Below, in pieces: positions 22,841-35,225 of a stretch of 64,000 nucleotides of DNA. Position numbers and translations under genes: made by a program. Position 1 is the first letter of the stretch. Every line of letters begins with the position of its first letter. The notes under the pieces were generated by a model. The model was not told the DNA's origin. It saw nothing but the letters and a program-made list of their open reading frames with translations, and ran no database searches. Location: assembly GCF_949987535.1 (NCBI RefSeq), contig NC_080080.1, positions 56,890,668 to 56,954,667 on the forward strand, read 5' to 3'. The stretch is from Balaenoptera acutorostrata (Eukaryota > Chordata > Mammalia > Artiodactyla > Balaenopteridae).

Positions 22841-24390
22841 ACAAATATTTTCTCCCATTCTGAGGGTTGTCTTTTGGTTTGTTTATGGTTTCCTTTGCTG
22901 TGCAAAACCTTTTAAGTTTCATTAGGTCCCATTTGTTTATTTTGGATTTTATTTCCATTTCTCTAGGAGGTGGGTCATAAAGGATCTTGCTGTGATTTAT
23001 GTCATAGAGTGTTCTGCCATATGTGTTCCTCTAAGAGTTTGATAGTGCCTGGCCTTATATTTAGGTCTTTAATCCGTTTTGAGTTCATTTTTGTGTATGA
23101 TGTTAGGGAGTGTTCTAATTTCATTCTTTTACATATAGCTGTCCAGTTTTCCCAGCACCACTTATTGAAGAGGCTGTCTATTCTCCACTGTATATTCTTG
23201 CCTCCTTTAACAAATATAAGGTGACCATATGTGTGTGGGTTTATCTCTGGGCTTTCTATCCTGTTCCATTGATCTATGTTTCTGTTTTTGTGCCAGTACC
23301 ATATTGTCTTGATTACTGTAGTCTTGTAGCATAGTCTGAAGTCAGGGAGTCTGATTCCCCCAGCTCCTTTTTTCTTTCTCAAGATTCCTTTGGCTAATCA
23401 GGGTCTTTCGTGTTTCTATAAAAATTGTGATTTTTTTTGTTTTAGTTCTGTGAAAAATGCCAGTGGTAGTTTGATAGGGATTGCGTTGAATCTGTAGATT
23501 GCTTTGGGTAGTAGAGTCATTTTCACAATATTGATTCTTCTAATCCAAGAACATGGTATATCTCTCCATCTATTTGTATCATCTTTAATTTGTTTCATCA
23601 GTGTCTTATAATTTTCTTCACACAGGTCTTTTGTCTCCTTAGGTAGGTTTGTTCCTAGGTATTTTATTCTTTTTGTTGCAATGGTAAATGGGAGTGTTTT
23701 CTTAATTTCACTTTCAGATTTTTCATCATTAGTGTACAGGAATGCAAGAGATTTCTGTGCATTAATTTTGTATCCTGCTACTTTACCAAATTCATTGAGT
23801 AGCTCTAGTAGTTTTTTGGTAGCATCTTTAGGATTCTCTATGTATAGTATCATGTCATTTGCAAACACTGACAGCTTTACTTCTTCTTTTCCCATTTGGA
23901 TTCATTTTATTTCTTTTTCTTCTCGGATTGCTGTGGCTAAAACTCCCAAAACTATGTTGAATAATAGTGGTGAGAGTGGGCAACCTTGTCTTGTTCCTGA
24001 TTTTAGTGGAAATGGTTTCATTTTTTCACCACTGAGAATGATGTTGGTTGTGTGTTCATCATATATGGCTTTTATTACGTTGAGGAAAGTTCTCTCTATG
24101 CCTACTTTCTGGAGGGTTTTCATCATAAATTGGTGCTGAATTTTGTCAAAAGATTTCTCTGCATCTATTGAGATGATCATATGTTTTTTCTCCTTCAATT
24201 TGTTAGTATGGTGTATCACATTGATTGATTTCTGTATATTGAAGAATCCTTACATTCCTGGGATAAACCCCACTTGATCATGGTATATGATCCTTTTAAT
24301 GTGCTGTTTGATTCTGTTTGCTAGTATTTTGTTGAGGATTTTTGCATCTATGTTCATCAGTGATATTGGCCTGGAGTTTTCTTTCTTTGT
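22841..24390 (-). pseudogene. Inverted L1 ORF2 segment (RT and downstream region)
   Basis: The minus strand encodes [15 protein letters not shown] and [18 protein letters not shown], then [19 protein letters not shown], and continues to [19 protein letters not shown] and WCWENWTA. The catalytic box reads FAND (23854-23865), so one of the two metal-binding aspartates is gone. Several frames are needed to follow the protein. The endonuclease domain and ORF1 are absent because the insertion is 5'-truncated. Confidence 0.88.
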
Positions 24391-25461
24391 GAAGCAACTG
24401 ACAAAGGATTAATCTCCAAAACATACAAGCAGCTCATGCAGCTCAATATCAAAAAAACAAACAACCCAATCCCAAAATGAGCAGAAGACATAAATCGACG
24501 TTTCTCCAAAGAAGATATACAGATTGCCAACAAATGCATGAAAAAATGTTTAACATCATTAATCATAAGAGAAATGCAAATCAAAACTATAATGAGATAT
24601 CATCTCACACCGGTCAGAATGGCCATCAACAAAAAATCTACAAAAAATAAATGCTAGAGAGGGTGTGGAGAAAACGGAACCCTCTTGCACTGTTGGTGGG
24701 AATATAAGTTGATACAGCCACTAAAGAGAACAGTATGAATGTTCCTTAAAAAACTAAAAATAGAACTACCATATGACCCAGCAATCTCACTACTGGGCCT
24801 ATACCCTAAGAAAAGCATAAGTCAAAAAGAGTCATGTACCACAATGTTCATTGCAGCTCTATTTACAATAGTGAGTACATGGAAGCAACCTAAGTGTCCA
24901 TCAACAGATGAATGGATAAAGAAGATGTTGCACATATATACAATGGAATATTACTCAGCCATAAAAGGAAACAAAATTGAGTTATTTGTAGTGAGATGGA
25001 TGGACATAGAGTCTGTCATACAGAGTGAAGTAAGTCAGAAAGAGAAAAACATGTACCATATGCTAACACATATGTATGGCATCAAAAAAAAAAAAAAAAA
25101 AAGGTCATGAGGAACCTAGGGGCAAGACAAGAATAAAGACACAGACTTACCAGAGAATGGACTTGAGGACACGGGTTGGGAGAAGGGTAAATTGGGACAA
25201 AGTGAGAGAGTGGTGTGGATATATATACACTACCAAATGTAAAATAGATAGCTAGTGGGAAGCAGCCACATAGCACAGGGAGATCAGCTTGGTGCTTTGT
25301 GACCACCTAGAGGGGTGGGATAGTGAAGGTGAGAGGGAGGGAGACCTAAGAGGTAAGAGATATGGAGATATATGTATGTGTATAGCTGATTCACTTTGTT
25401 ATAAAGCAGAAACTAACACACCATTTTAAAGCAATTATACTCCAATAAAGATGTTAAAAAA
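24391..25461 (+). pseudogene. L1 ORF2 C-terminus and 3' UTR, direct part
   Basis: The plus strand encodes the region from [14 protein letters not shown] sequence to a 123-codon frame at 24739-25110 with [18 protein letters not shown] and EYYSAIKGNKIELFVVRWMD, ending near MLTHMYGIK. An A run at 25084-25102 follows. The 3' UTR continues to tccaataaagatgttaaaaa at 25441. Confidence 0.88.
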
Positions 25462-26103
25462 AAATTAGAAACTTCTGCACAGCAAAGGAGATAAAACACA
25501 ACCTACTTATGAAATGGAGAAAATATTTGCAAACCATAAATCTGATAAAGGGTTAATATCCAAAATATATAAGGAACTCATACAATTCAGTAACAAATAA
25601 TAAGTAACTGGAATAAAAATGGGCAACGTATTTGAATAAACATTTTTTCCAAAGAATAACTAAGCAAATGGCCAACAGGTATATGCAAAGCTTCTCAACT
25701 TCAATAATCTTCAGGGAAACAAGAATCAAAACCACAATGAAATATCACCTCACACCTATTAGGACAGGCTTATTAAAAAAACAAACCATAACAAGTGTTG
25801 ATGAGTACATGGAGAAAAGGGAACCCTTCTGCACTGTTGGTAGTAATGTAAATTGCTGCAGTCAACATGGAAAATAGTATGGACGTTCCTCAAATGATTA
25901 AAAATTGAACTTACATATGATACAGCAATTCCACTTCTAGCAATTTATCTGAAGAATACAAAAACATTAACTCAAAAAGATATATGCACATCTATGCTGC
26001 AGCATTTTCTACAGTAACTAAGATATGGAAGCAACCTAAGTGCCCATAAATAGATGAATGGATAAAGAAGATATGATGTTTTTACATACAATGAAATACT
26101 ACT
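25462..26103 (+). mobile_element. Old L1 (L1M-like) ORF2 fragment, 3' portion of the split copy
   Basis: It resumes the element broken at 22840 with aaacttctgcacagcaaagg, then aaatatttgcaaaccataaa and cctcacacctattaggacag. It ends near aatgaaatactactcaacca, where another old L1 copy starts. Many substitutions and small indels separate it from the younger L1s. Confidence 0.8.
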
Positions 26104-26822
26104 CAACCACTGTGGGAACAGTAGGGAGATTTTTCAAAAAATTAAAAACAAAATTATCATATCATGGGATCTAGCAATACCATTTCTGGATATTTATCCA
26201 TAGTAACTTAAATCAAGATCCTGAAGAGATACCTAGCTACGTTCTTATGTTCATTGCAGCATTATTCACAATAGTGAAGACATGGAAACAACCTAACTGT
26301 CCATCAGGAGACGGATAAACCAAATGAGGTATATGCATACAATGGAATACTATTCAGCATTAAAAAAGAAGGAAATCCTGCCATTGTGACAACATGGGTG
26401 GTCCCGGAGGACATTATGCTAATTGAAATAAGCCAGGACAGTATGACAAATACTGTATGATCTCACATGTGGCACCTGAAATAGTCATAGCCACAGAAGC
26501 GGAGGGCAGTGTGGCGCTTACCAGGGCCTAGGAACTTGAGAAATGGAAAGATGTTAGTCAAGGGCTACACATTTGAGTTATGTAAGATGAATATGTTCAG
26601 GAGATCTAATGTATATAGCATGGTGACTATAGGTAACATTACTTTGACCTGCATTTGAAATTTGATAGAAAGTAGATCCTATGTGTTCTTGCCACACACA
26701 CACAAATGTATCTATGTGAGGTGACAGATATCCTAACTAGTTTGATTGTGGTTACTGTTTAAGAATGTATACATATAACAAATAATAAATTTGTATATAC
26801 AATAAGAAAAATGTAAAGAAAA
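26104..26822 (+). mobile_element. Old L1 3' end (second copy)
   Basis: The sequence steps back to an earlier ORF2 position (tgtgggaacagtagggagat), so this is a separate copy. It continues through ttcattgcagcattattcac, caatggaatactattcagca and gtatgatctcacatgtggca, into a diverged 3' UTR with a CACACACACA stretch near 26,694, and ends in AT-rich sequence. Confidence 0.8.
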
Positions 26823-27639
26823 TGCAGTCTTTAGCTGAGAGAAGTGCCCAGCTAAAATGTATTAATCCTTTTAATAGTGGAAGAAAGTGAAATTATTATA
26901 AAGGGATTAAGTACCTTCACCACAGTGTCCACCAACCACCATTATATGCACATATACTTCCCCCAGGGAGTCCATCCCATTCTACACAGTAACTGTGCCC
27001 AGTTCAGCATGCAGGATCTCTGGGTCTACTATCTGGTCTAGATGTGACTCCTTGTGGTCTGATTACTTATAAACAAAAAAGAAAATAAAGTAGCCACAAT
27101 GATTATTTCCAATGATTATTATACAAAATGTGTAATACCAGACAGTCAATGGTCTCAAGCAATTATAACCACCCCCTGCCCCAAGGCAGGGATTGTGAAA
27201 ACTTCCTGCTTTGACGTTGGAGGAAGTTCGTTAGTGAACACATCTGCCATATCTGATTCTGCTCTTTGCAAGAAATGTCTTTGCTCACTGTTTTCCAAAC
27301 CATTTGCCTTTGCTCTCTGAATATTAATTTTATAAAACAGATCGTAAACAACAACAACAGCAACAGTCCTATAACAAGTCTTATTGAAATGCAAAATGCA
27401 ACGTGAGTTATTCTGAATGAGGAAGGGGAAAGAAAGGTCATTAGGGAAACACTGCTTCTTCCAAATTCTTTGTAAAGCACTATAAAATAGAATGGGAGTA
27501 AAATAGCCTTAAAAAGCTAGTTTCTTATTAAGCAGTTATTCCAAATTTGTTTATGTATTTCAATTTTAAGTTTTTTCTCACCTTGATTCAGGTACCATCA
27601 ACCCCAATTAGAGGTTATACAATAATCAATATATAATTT
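26823..27639. other. Unclassified DNA
   Basis: No gene supported. Three overlapping frames of 73-105 codons at 27099-27480 on both strands cover the same segment with no recognisable motif. An (AAC)n-like stretch lies at 27348-27364. Confidence 0.4.
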
Positions 27640-28062
27640 AATAACTTCTTTATACATCAGAAAATATAATTTAGTTAAAAATTGCATTAAAAATCCTATA
27701 TAAATAGCAAAAATGTATAAAAACTACACAATGAAAACTATAAAATGTTACTGAAACACATATAAAGCCATAAATAAGTTGGCAGATATTTTTAGCATGG
27801 GGAAAGAGCAGTGGAGGAATGGAGAGATCTAGTCTCTCCAAATTAATCAATGTTCAAATAGTCAAAAGCACAAAAGACTTCTATGAGCTTGTCAAATTAT
27901 ATTTTAAAATTCACCTTGAAGCTAAAGTTCTAGAAGCATCTAGATGCAAGAATATTCGAAAAAGAATTTTGAAAAATATGGAAATAAATATCTTTGCAGT
28001 TAAGATTGATCACAAAATGTACAAAAGAGACAAAGACTTAGGAGAACAGATCTTAGTTGCAG
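27640..28062 (+). mobile_element. Ancient L1 ORF2 fragment
   Basis: Diverged ORF2 pattern is visible: acaatgaaaactataaaatg, aatggagagatctagtctct, then attaatcaatgttcaaatag and aaaattcaccttgaagctaa. An 83-codon frame at 27819-28070 is the relic of this RT-proximal region. Too decayed for subfamily naming. Confidence 0.6.
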
Positions 28063-29094
28063 AACATTAGACTAACAAGAATGGGTGATTTATCAATTAT
28101 TTTCCTGACACATGGAAAATAATTAGTCATCTGTGATTTAGCAGAAAATGCATAAACACCAGATGTTTCTATCCTGCTGTATACCATACAAATAATGTTC
28201 TTTATTGAAATACTTAAAATTGGAATATACAAATAATTTATCATGGTGATTCCATCTTTATATTAAAAGTAAAGAAAATTCCTACCATAATGGTAGCATT
28301 TCTGAATTAATATGAACAGATTAATTCACTGTTTTATACTATTAAGTCTTGAAAAGACTATTAACAGTTAATTGTTACTTATTTATTCTTATTATATCTT
28401 TAATATATCTTATATTCAAGGTGCTTCAATGCGATAACACAAGGAGCCCTGAGAATAAAAATATGTAGGTTATAAATATTTTTGCTAGCAAATTCAAGCA
28501 CTTCAAATCAAAAAGAACTTTTAGAGTTTACAATGTTGTATATTTAAGATTGATATATCCTAATATAAAGAAACCAATAAGATGACATTAGCATAATATG
28601 TTGATACAATTTTCAAAAAAATATACAACCTCTGAGGAATATGGTTTATGTATGATAATATATTACCGTCATCATCATTAACACTTTGAGGCATATATCT
28701 TTCTTTTTTAACATCCAAGAACAACCCATTGTTGATGGTAATTATTGAATATTACAATTTGCTCTATATTATTGATTTACTTGCATATTTTATTCTTTCT
28801 TATTATCATTTGAATAATAATAGTTGATATGTGCAAAAATGTAAGCAGCTATAAGTAATTGATTATTAAAGTAAAAAAAATAATAATGCACACCTGTGAA
28901 CAGTAAATTAAAAACAAAACATGACCAGTAATACTCTTCTTAGTTTTGATTGTTTTTTAAGTTTTACAATAATTGTATATGGAGTATGTGGTGATTTGAG
29001 ACTTGTATCTTTACAGACTTCATTATATTTCCATGATTCATGCATATAATTTTGCTGGTTCACTTATTTTTTTCACTAATACCTAATTATTTTC
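28063..29094. other. Unclassified, very AT-rich DNA
   Basis: No gene or clear repeat visible. Frequent A and T runs and short TA stretches, with no frame above about 63 codons. Confidence 0.5.
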
Positions 29095-29195
29095 TTTATT
29101 GTTATACATTGGACATAGAATACACTTGGCATATTTAAATTATACAGTTTGAAAAGCTTTGACATATGGATACACCCTTGAAACAATCACTTCTG
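29095..29195 (-). mobile_element. Old L1 3' UTR fragment
   Basis: ttattgttatacattggaca and attatacagtttgaaaagctttgacatatggatacaccct (shown in part) match the reverse-strand 3' UTR of older L1s, which have a gtacaatttgataagttttgacatatgtataca-like block (only its pattern is used here). Confidence 0.6.
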
Positions 29196-29930
29196 ATAGA
29201 ACAGGAATGAGTCTCAGAGGGCTGACCAAGAACCATGCAGAACAATGGACTGGGGAGCCACTCCTAGGAACAGAACTGGAGCTTCAATCAAGAAACATTC
29301 CCCAAACCCAGAGTAGTGGAACCTGGCAACCTTAATGTAGCTGGACTCAGAACTGCTCAGACTAGTGCTATATAGGTCCATTTCTTTCCCTTTGTGAATG
29401 GTAGTGTCTATAGGAGGTAAATCATAAAACCACAGCATAATAGTTGTGTGGAAAGCAGATAACTTATCTTTTAATTTTACAGATCAGGAAGAGTATCTTC
29501 CAAGGAGACCCATCTCGACCTGTTCAGATAGTCAGGTCTTTGAGCCAAATACTATGATTGGATAACTTATTTGAGTACCTTAGAAGATAATAAATTTTAA
29601 AATATTTTTGTATTGAATTTGGGAGAAAAAAATGAATAATTATGGTCATAGTTGACTATGGTAGAATGAGTACCTTCATGGCTTCAGTTGACATCTGCCC
29701 ACATCTTTTTTTCCTCTAATATTGTCATTTTTCGCAGACTTTTTTGCCAGGTTTTCTACATGTGTTGTGAGTACATAGTCAGGCAACCTCCTGGAGGGTG
29801 CTAGTCTCCTGAAGGATGGGAGTCTGCTTTGCAAAGCCAAGCCGTCGTGGCTGAGAGTACCCCAGCCATCCGGCCCTGAATTCCACACTCTGGAAACCTA
29901 AATGATACAATACACAATATACAAAAAAAA
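29196..29930. other. Unclassified DNA with a short GC-richer patch
   Basis: A patch at about 29,770-29,890 contains caacctcctggagggtgcta and gccaagccgtcgtggctgag and supports a minus-strand 70-codon frame, but no known domain or repeat is recognisable. The remainder is AT-rich. Confidence 0.4.
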
Positions 29931-30120
29931 ACACTCAAGTTTTTAGGAGAAATGCAGGAAAATATTTTCATGAACTGAAGATAGCAAAGAATTCTTAAGT
30001 AGGCTATAATTTGTACTAAACATAAAAGAAGTAACTGATAAATTGGACATTTTTAGAATTAAAAACTTTTTTCATCAGAGGACACCACAAAGGCAGTGAA
30101 AAAGCAAGCCACAACCTGGG
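29931..30120 (+). mobile_element. Ancient L1 ORF2 fragment
   Basis: gtaactgataaattggacat, aattaaaaacttttttcatc, gaggacaccacaaaggcagt and aagccacaacctgggagaag follow the ORF2 segment before its C-terminal region, at high divergence. It ends where an AT-rich tract starts. Confidence 0.65.
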
Positions 30121-30362
30121 AGAAGATATTTATATTTATAATGTTTATTTTATTATAATTATAATTATAATAACATATTTTATAATAATTATAATTATAA
30201 TAAAATATTTTATAGTATGTGGTTTTAAATGCAATATAGAATATTAAAGATACTATATGCAATGTAATATATTATATATTATGTGTGACTATATATTTAT
30301 AATATATATTATATAACATATATAAAACCCCTCATATATATATATACACACATATATATAAT
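30121..30362. repeat. AT-only tandem and TA-rich tract
   Basis: Two near-identical units of about 35 bp (TTATAATTATAATTATAATA cores at 30154 and 30187) are followed by TA-rich sequence with short ATATAC units to 30362. The region could form hairpins. It lies directly after a truncated L1 fragment. Confidence 0.75.
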
Positions 30363-32615
30363 TCCTACTATACATATTTAAGCCCTAATCAATTTGATAG
30401 GTACATTAATGTTTACAAACAACCATTCAAGTTAACATGATCTTATATTCTTGGCTGCCCATGTTATCCTTTATCCATATGAGCTGGCCTGAGACTCACA
30501 TCCATTGTTCCACAGGGTGTATAAGAGCACATTAAGAACTGCTGAGCAAAAGTGTTGCATAGTCTATTTCTGTTAAATTTACTGACCCTAAAGCCATCTG
30601 TCCTGAACTAAAACACTCAGAACATCAGTAGGTAGTTTATTTATGTGATAATAAATGATGTACCATGTAAATTAAACCAGAGAGATAGCATAAGTGGCCC
30701 CAAATTAGTCAAATGGGACCCTTCTCTCTCCCAGTTCTGGGGCATAATAAAATTTGCTTAGCTGCTGAAAAGATTGATTGACCAGATGTGCTTTGCATCT
30801 TAGAGAGAATGCAAAATCTGCCTCTAGAAAATGAGTCAAATTAATTCAAAACAAATGTGCTCTTATGACACCTTTATTCTGATGCTCTTAAATTATTAGT
30901 AAATATTTAAAACATTAAAAATATAAAGAATAATAAGAAATCACCTGTGTAGGCTCCATTTAGCTTAAGATATAAAACATTATCAATAAATTTAAAGATG
31001 TGTTACAGCCAAATCTAGTGTACTCCTTTTTCTGCATAGAAATCTCTGTAGTACTTTTATTGATTAGCATTCACATGCAACATTTTTAATTCCAACAATT
31101 ATATATAAAATATAATATTCTATAATATTATATATATCTAAAATCTGTGTATTCTGTGTATATGCACACAAATATATTTGTGTATGTCTGATTGTATGTA
31201 GAAAACTATTTAAATTTTCAATATATATTTCATATATTTAATGACATTTATTTTACTTGAGAAAGGTGTAATTTTAGTTTTCAACATTTAAAATTAAATA
31301 CATCTCAACCAATTATATCTAACTGTACTATTGCATATAAACAACTGGAGAATTGGCATGCTAAATACAACGGAATGAAAGAAAAGTATCAGGAGAGAAA
31401 CTGAATTTTTTCCCAAACTACCTGCCCACTAAGACTCCATTGGCATCCACCCACATCAGTCCAAAAGAGCCTTAGTTCCTCTAACGGTTTCTAATACTGG
31501 GTATGACAGTCCTAAAATCCATACTTTATTCTACCTTATCTTGTTCAGAATTGATTTTAGGGAAATGATCCAGCCATCTGAGTTAAGTCACAATGTTGTC
31601 ACTTTGACTTTTTCAGTGTTAAGGTTTTCAAATGTTGAAACATCATTGTTTATTCTTATTTTTATTGATTTGTATCAATATTTTTAATGGCTATTGGTAT
31701 GTTCAGGGATCTAGTCATGTTTAAATAATTTTAAATAGTAGTATTCTAAGATATTTATTTTATTTGTTTTTAAATGTTATATCATTATTCATAATATTTT
31801 CTTATGATATTTATAACTATTCATCTACAGATATATCTTTAAAAACATTTCTAATACTTGTTATTGGTATTCATCATTTTTCTTCTTGATCATTGAGACA
31901 TAAAGTGGTCTATTAGTATTTCCACTGGTATTTTTTAATATAATTTTTACTATTTTTGTATGTCTTTTGGCCTGGGTTTTCCATAAAATCCTGTTTTATT
32001 GAAGTTACAAATTTCTACATCGTTTGGGCATTGTTTTGTTCTCTTTCAAAATTCTTGGGTTAAATGATTTTCTCACTTATTTTAAAACTTTCTTTATATT
32101 CCAATAAATGTAATTATGACATAAATATTCATCTAATTGCCTGTCTGCATCTCATGTTGTGATATTTTAAAATTTACTTATAAATGTTCATAATTTTATT
32201 GCAATTTAAAAACACTATTTATAATTTAAAGTGTGATTTTGTTTGCCAATTTGTGAAATATTTGGGCTATATTTATTCTTTTATTTCTAATTTTTGGTAT
32301 CATATTCAGAAAACAGGGTCTATGATATTGTTTCCATGGAATAACCAATTTTTGCAATATTCAAATATCCTTGAAAGTATAGCTCTTTACTATTGATTGG
32401 ATTCATGTTTGTGCATAATTCTATTAGAACAGTCTTATTAAGTGTGCTGTTCCTAAATTTATCTCTTTAATATTCTTGCCTGTGTGAGCTATTGATTTCA
32501 GAAACATTTTTTCCCCAAAATATCCCACTAAATTTCTTCCTGTGACTATTTCATTGTTTTCCCTTTTTATACATTGATATTATGTATTACATGCTAAGTT
32601 TACTTAAACTAATAT
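30363..32615. other. Unclassified AT-rich intergenic DNA
   Basis: No gene supported. Some stretches around 31,900-32,560 have the T-rich texture of reverse-strand old LINE sequence, but no diagnostic motif could be fixed. 30,430-30,840 and 31,330-31,560 look single-copy. Confidence 0.45.
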
Positions 32616-32856
32616 ATAAGGACACTGGAGTTAGACTGCCTGGGTTCGCAGCATGGCTCTACCACTTGCCAATTGTGTGATCTCAGGCAGGTTACTTAAG
32701 TTTCCTATCCCTGAGTTTCCTGGGGGATAAAAGAAGGGTAATAAGTGTACCTAGAATAAAGTTTGTTAAGTAGATTACATAAACGTAATGGGGTTATATA
32801 GTGCCTGCAATACAATAGGTGCTGCATAAAAGCTTAATATTGTTATTGTACATATA
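32616..32856 (+). mobile_element. MIR SINE, nearly full length
   Basis: The order is gttagactgcctgggttcgc, ggctctaccacttgccaatt, gtgtgatctcaggcaggtta, gagtttcctgggggataaaa, gtgcctgcaatacaataggt and gctgcataaaagcttaatat. It includes the tRNA-derived head, the conserved core and the L2-like tail. MIR is an ancient mammalian SINE, consistent with its divergence here. Confidence 0.9.
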
Positions 32857-33510
32857 TAAATATACATACATATAAATATATGTGTATATAATATATAGTG
32901 TATGCATATGTGAAAGCCAGTCAATGATTACTATATTTTTGATAGATTATTTTTTCATTATATAGCACCTTTTTTCCATTAACTTTATTTTTTTCAGCTT
33001 TATTGAGGTATAATTTATAAACAAAATGGTAATATATTTAATGTGTTCAGCATGATGATTTGATATACATATACATTGTGAAAGGATGCCCACCATTGAG
33101 TTGATTGACATATCCATCACCTTGTATATTTAGCTTTTTTTTTTTAGTGATAACACTTAAGTTCTACTCTATTATCAAATTTCAGTTGTACAAATGAGTA
33201 TCATCAACTATAGTCACCATGTTAAACATTAGATCCTGATACTGTGTTCCTCGTATAACTAAAAGTTTGTACCCTTTTACCAACCTATCCTTATTTCTTC
33301 CATCCCTCAGTCCCTGGCAACTACCACACCGCTTTCTGTATCTATCTGTTAAACAAACATTTTTTTTAGATTCCACACATAAGTGATATCATGCAGTATT
33401 TGTTTTTCTCTGGCTGGATTGTTTCCCTTAACATAATGTCCTCCAGGTCCATCCATGATGTCACAAATGTCAGAATTTCCTTCTTTCTTAAGGCTGAGTA
33501 ATATTCCAAT

Positions 33511-33528
33511 GTGTGTGTGTGTGTGTGT
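33511..33528. repeat. (GT)9 microsatellite
   Basis: Nine GT units inside the old L1 ORF2 end, replacing the usual tatat stretch after ATATTCCA. Confidence 0.9.
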
Positions 33529-33708
33529 ACCACATTTTCTTCATCCATTTTTCCAAGGACAAACACTTAAGTTGTTTTCATACAACTATTGGCTATTGTG
33601 AATAACAACACAATGAACATAAGAATACAGATATCTCTGAGACAGTAATTTCTTTTCCAAGGAGGTATACGCAGAAGTAAGATTGCTGGATCATATGGCA
33701 ATTCCATT

Positions 33709-34002
33709 TTAAATTTTTTGAGGAATCTCCATACTGTTTTCCAGGGCGGTGTGGAAGTCCTCTACCTTTATTTTGTTGCTGTCTATTTCTCCCTCCTGAT
33801 TTGTTAATATTTGCTCTCTATGGTTAAGTAGTATTCTGATGTTGGGTGCATAGATATTTACAACTGTTAGATCCTCTAAGTGAATTGACCTCTTTATCAT
33901 TATAAAATGACCTTCTTTGTCTCTTATTACAGTTTTTGGCTTAAAGTCTATTTTATCTGATATAAGTATAATTACCTCTGTTTTTTTGGTTTCCATTTGC
34001 AT
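33709..34002 (-). pseudogene. L1 ORF2 endonuclease remnant fused by deletion to the C-terminal part
   Basis: A 97-codon minus-strand frame includes ILISDKIDFKPKTVIRDKEG, HFIMIKRSIHLEDLTVVNIY and APNIRILLNHREQ, the mid-endonuclease. The final codons (VEDFHTALENSMEIPQKI) cross into sequence from the far end of ORF2, confirming the deletion point near 33,745. Confidence 0.7.
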
Positions 34003-35109
34003 GGATTATGTTTTTCCATCCCTTCCCTTTCAGTCTATGTGTGTCCTTGAAGGTAAAATGAGTGTCTTGTAGGCAACATTATGTTGAATCATTTTATTAA
34101 TCCATTCAGCCACTCTATGTCTTTTGTAGTCCATTTACATTTAAGGTAATTATTGATAAGTATGGACTTAATATTGCCATTTGGTTAATTGTTTTCTGGC
34201 TGTTTTATAATTCCTTTGCTCCTTCCTCCTTCTCTTGGTCTCTTCCTTGGTGACTTGATGATTTTCTGCAGTGGAATGTTTTGATTCCTTTCTCTTTACC
34301 TTTTTTTGTGTCTACTATAGGATTTTGTTTTGTGGTTACCATGAGACTTACATAAAATGTCTTATAACAGTCTATTTTAAGCTGATAACAACTTACCTTG
34401 AACACATACAAAAACTCTACATTTTTATAACCTCCCCCATATTTTATGTTTTTGATGGCACAATTTACATCTTTTTATATGATTTATCTATTAACAAATA
34501 CCTGTAGTTATAGTTATTTTTATTACTTTTGTCTCTTAACCTTCATACTAGAGTTTTAAGTGATTGTCCACCACTATTATAATGCTAGAGTATTCTAACT
34601 TTAACTATACAAGCTTCTTCCAGAGAGATGCTGGCTGCTTTGCTTCACTGTTGGAGTGAGCTGGGGGAAGAAGGTGGTCAAGTACCCAAAGCTTCCTCAG
34701 GATCCAGGGAGGATCACAGCTTGCCCTTAGCCTAGCTAGAGAGTATTCCTAGCTCCCAAGCTCCAAGGAGAATAAATGCTAAATAAAAGAGGAACTCTCA
34801 GGCAGCAGCTTGTAAAGTATGCAGTCAAACCTCTGCCTGGGAGGCTGAGAGATGAGTGTTTTTGCCTGCTCCCTCAACACTGAGCCCTAGGGGTATAGTC
34901 AAAGTAAGCGCTCCCGTACCCCTTAGGAAATGCTTTGTTGTTTGCTATAGTCCTGCAGGACTCGTGGATGCAAGCACCGTTGACTTTCAGAGCTAGGTGT
35001 TTTGGGCGTCTGCCCCTCAATGAGCGACTTGAAAGTTGAGGCACTATATATGAAATCCATGTTCTTCATGGAGAAGCTGGAAGCTGAGAATTTCCTCCTG
35101 AGTGTGCAG

Positions 35110-35225
35110 AGAGATCCTCAGAGTTATATGAGATACTGTCTCCTGGGCTGTAGCCCTCAGCAGGGTCTCCGAATAAAACATAACTTGTAACTTTTTAGGT
35201 TGTGCGCTCTTCTTCAGTCAACCAT
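35110..35225. other. Extra segment within the old L1 5' UTR, possibly an LTR tail
   Basis: The L1 5' UTR pattern is interrupted between tttcctcctgagtgtgcag and gactctgtaagaggagggag. The intervening bases contain CCGAATAAAACATAAC and then a pyrimidine-rich end, reminiscent of an LTR R/U5 with a poly(A) signal. No target duplication was identified, so this is tentative. Confidence 0.25.

Larger units (their letters stand above)
22841..25461 (+). mobile_element. L1 with 5' inversion (twin-priming structure), nested in an older L1
   Basis: Two L1 pieces are joined head to head. 22841-24390 is ORF2 on the minus strand; 24391-25461 is the ORF2 end and 3' UTR on the plus strand with an A-tail at 25454-25461. 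In L1 coordinates the pieces are neighbours: the inverted piece ends at GGGAGAAAATATTTGTA and the direct piece starts at GAAGCAACTGACAAAGG, with about 3 nt missing. Flanking aaattaaaagtttt (22827-22840) and aaattagaaacttc (25462-25475) match at 10 of 14 positions, a decayed target-site duplication. This is the structure expected from twin priming. Confidence 0.88.

Noticed and set aside
27099..27480. Possible exon with overlapping frames on both strands
   Set aside because: No domain, no convincing splice context and no codon bias; the frames mirror each other, as in chance open sequence.
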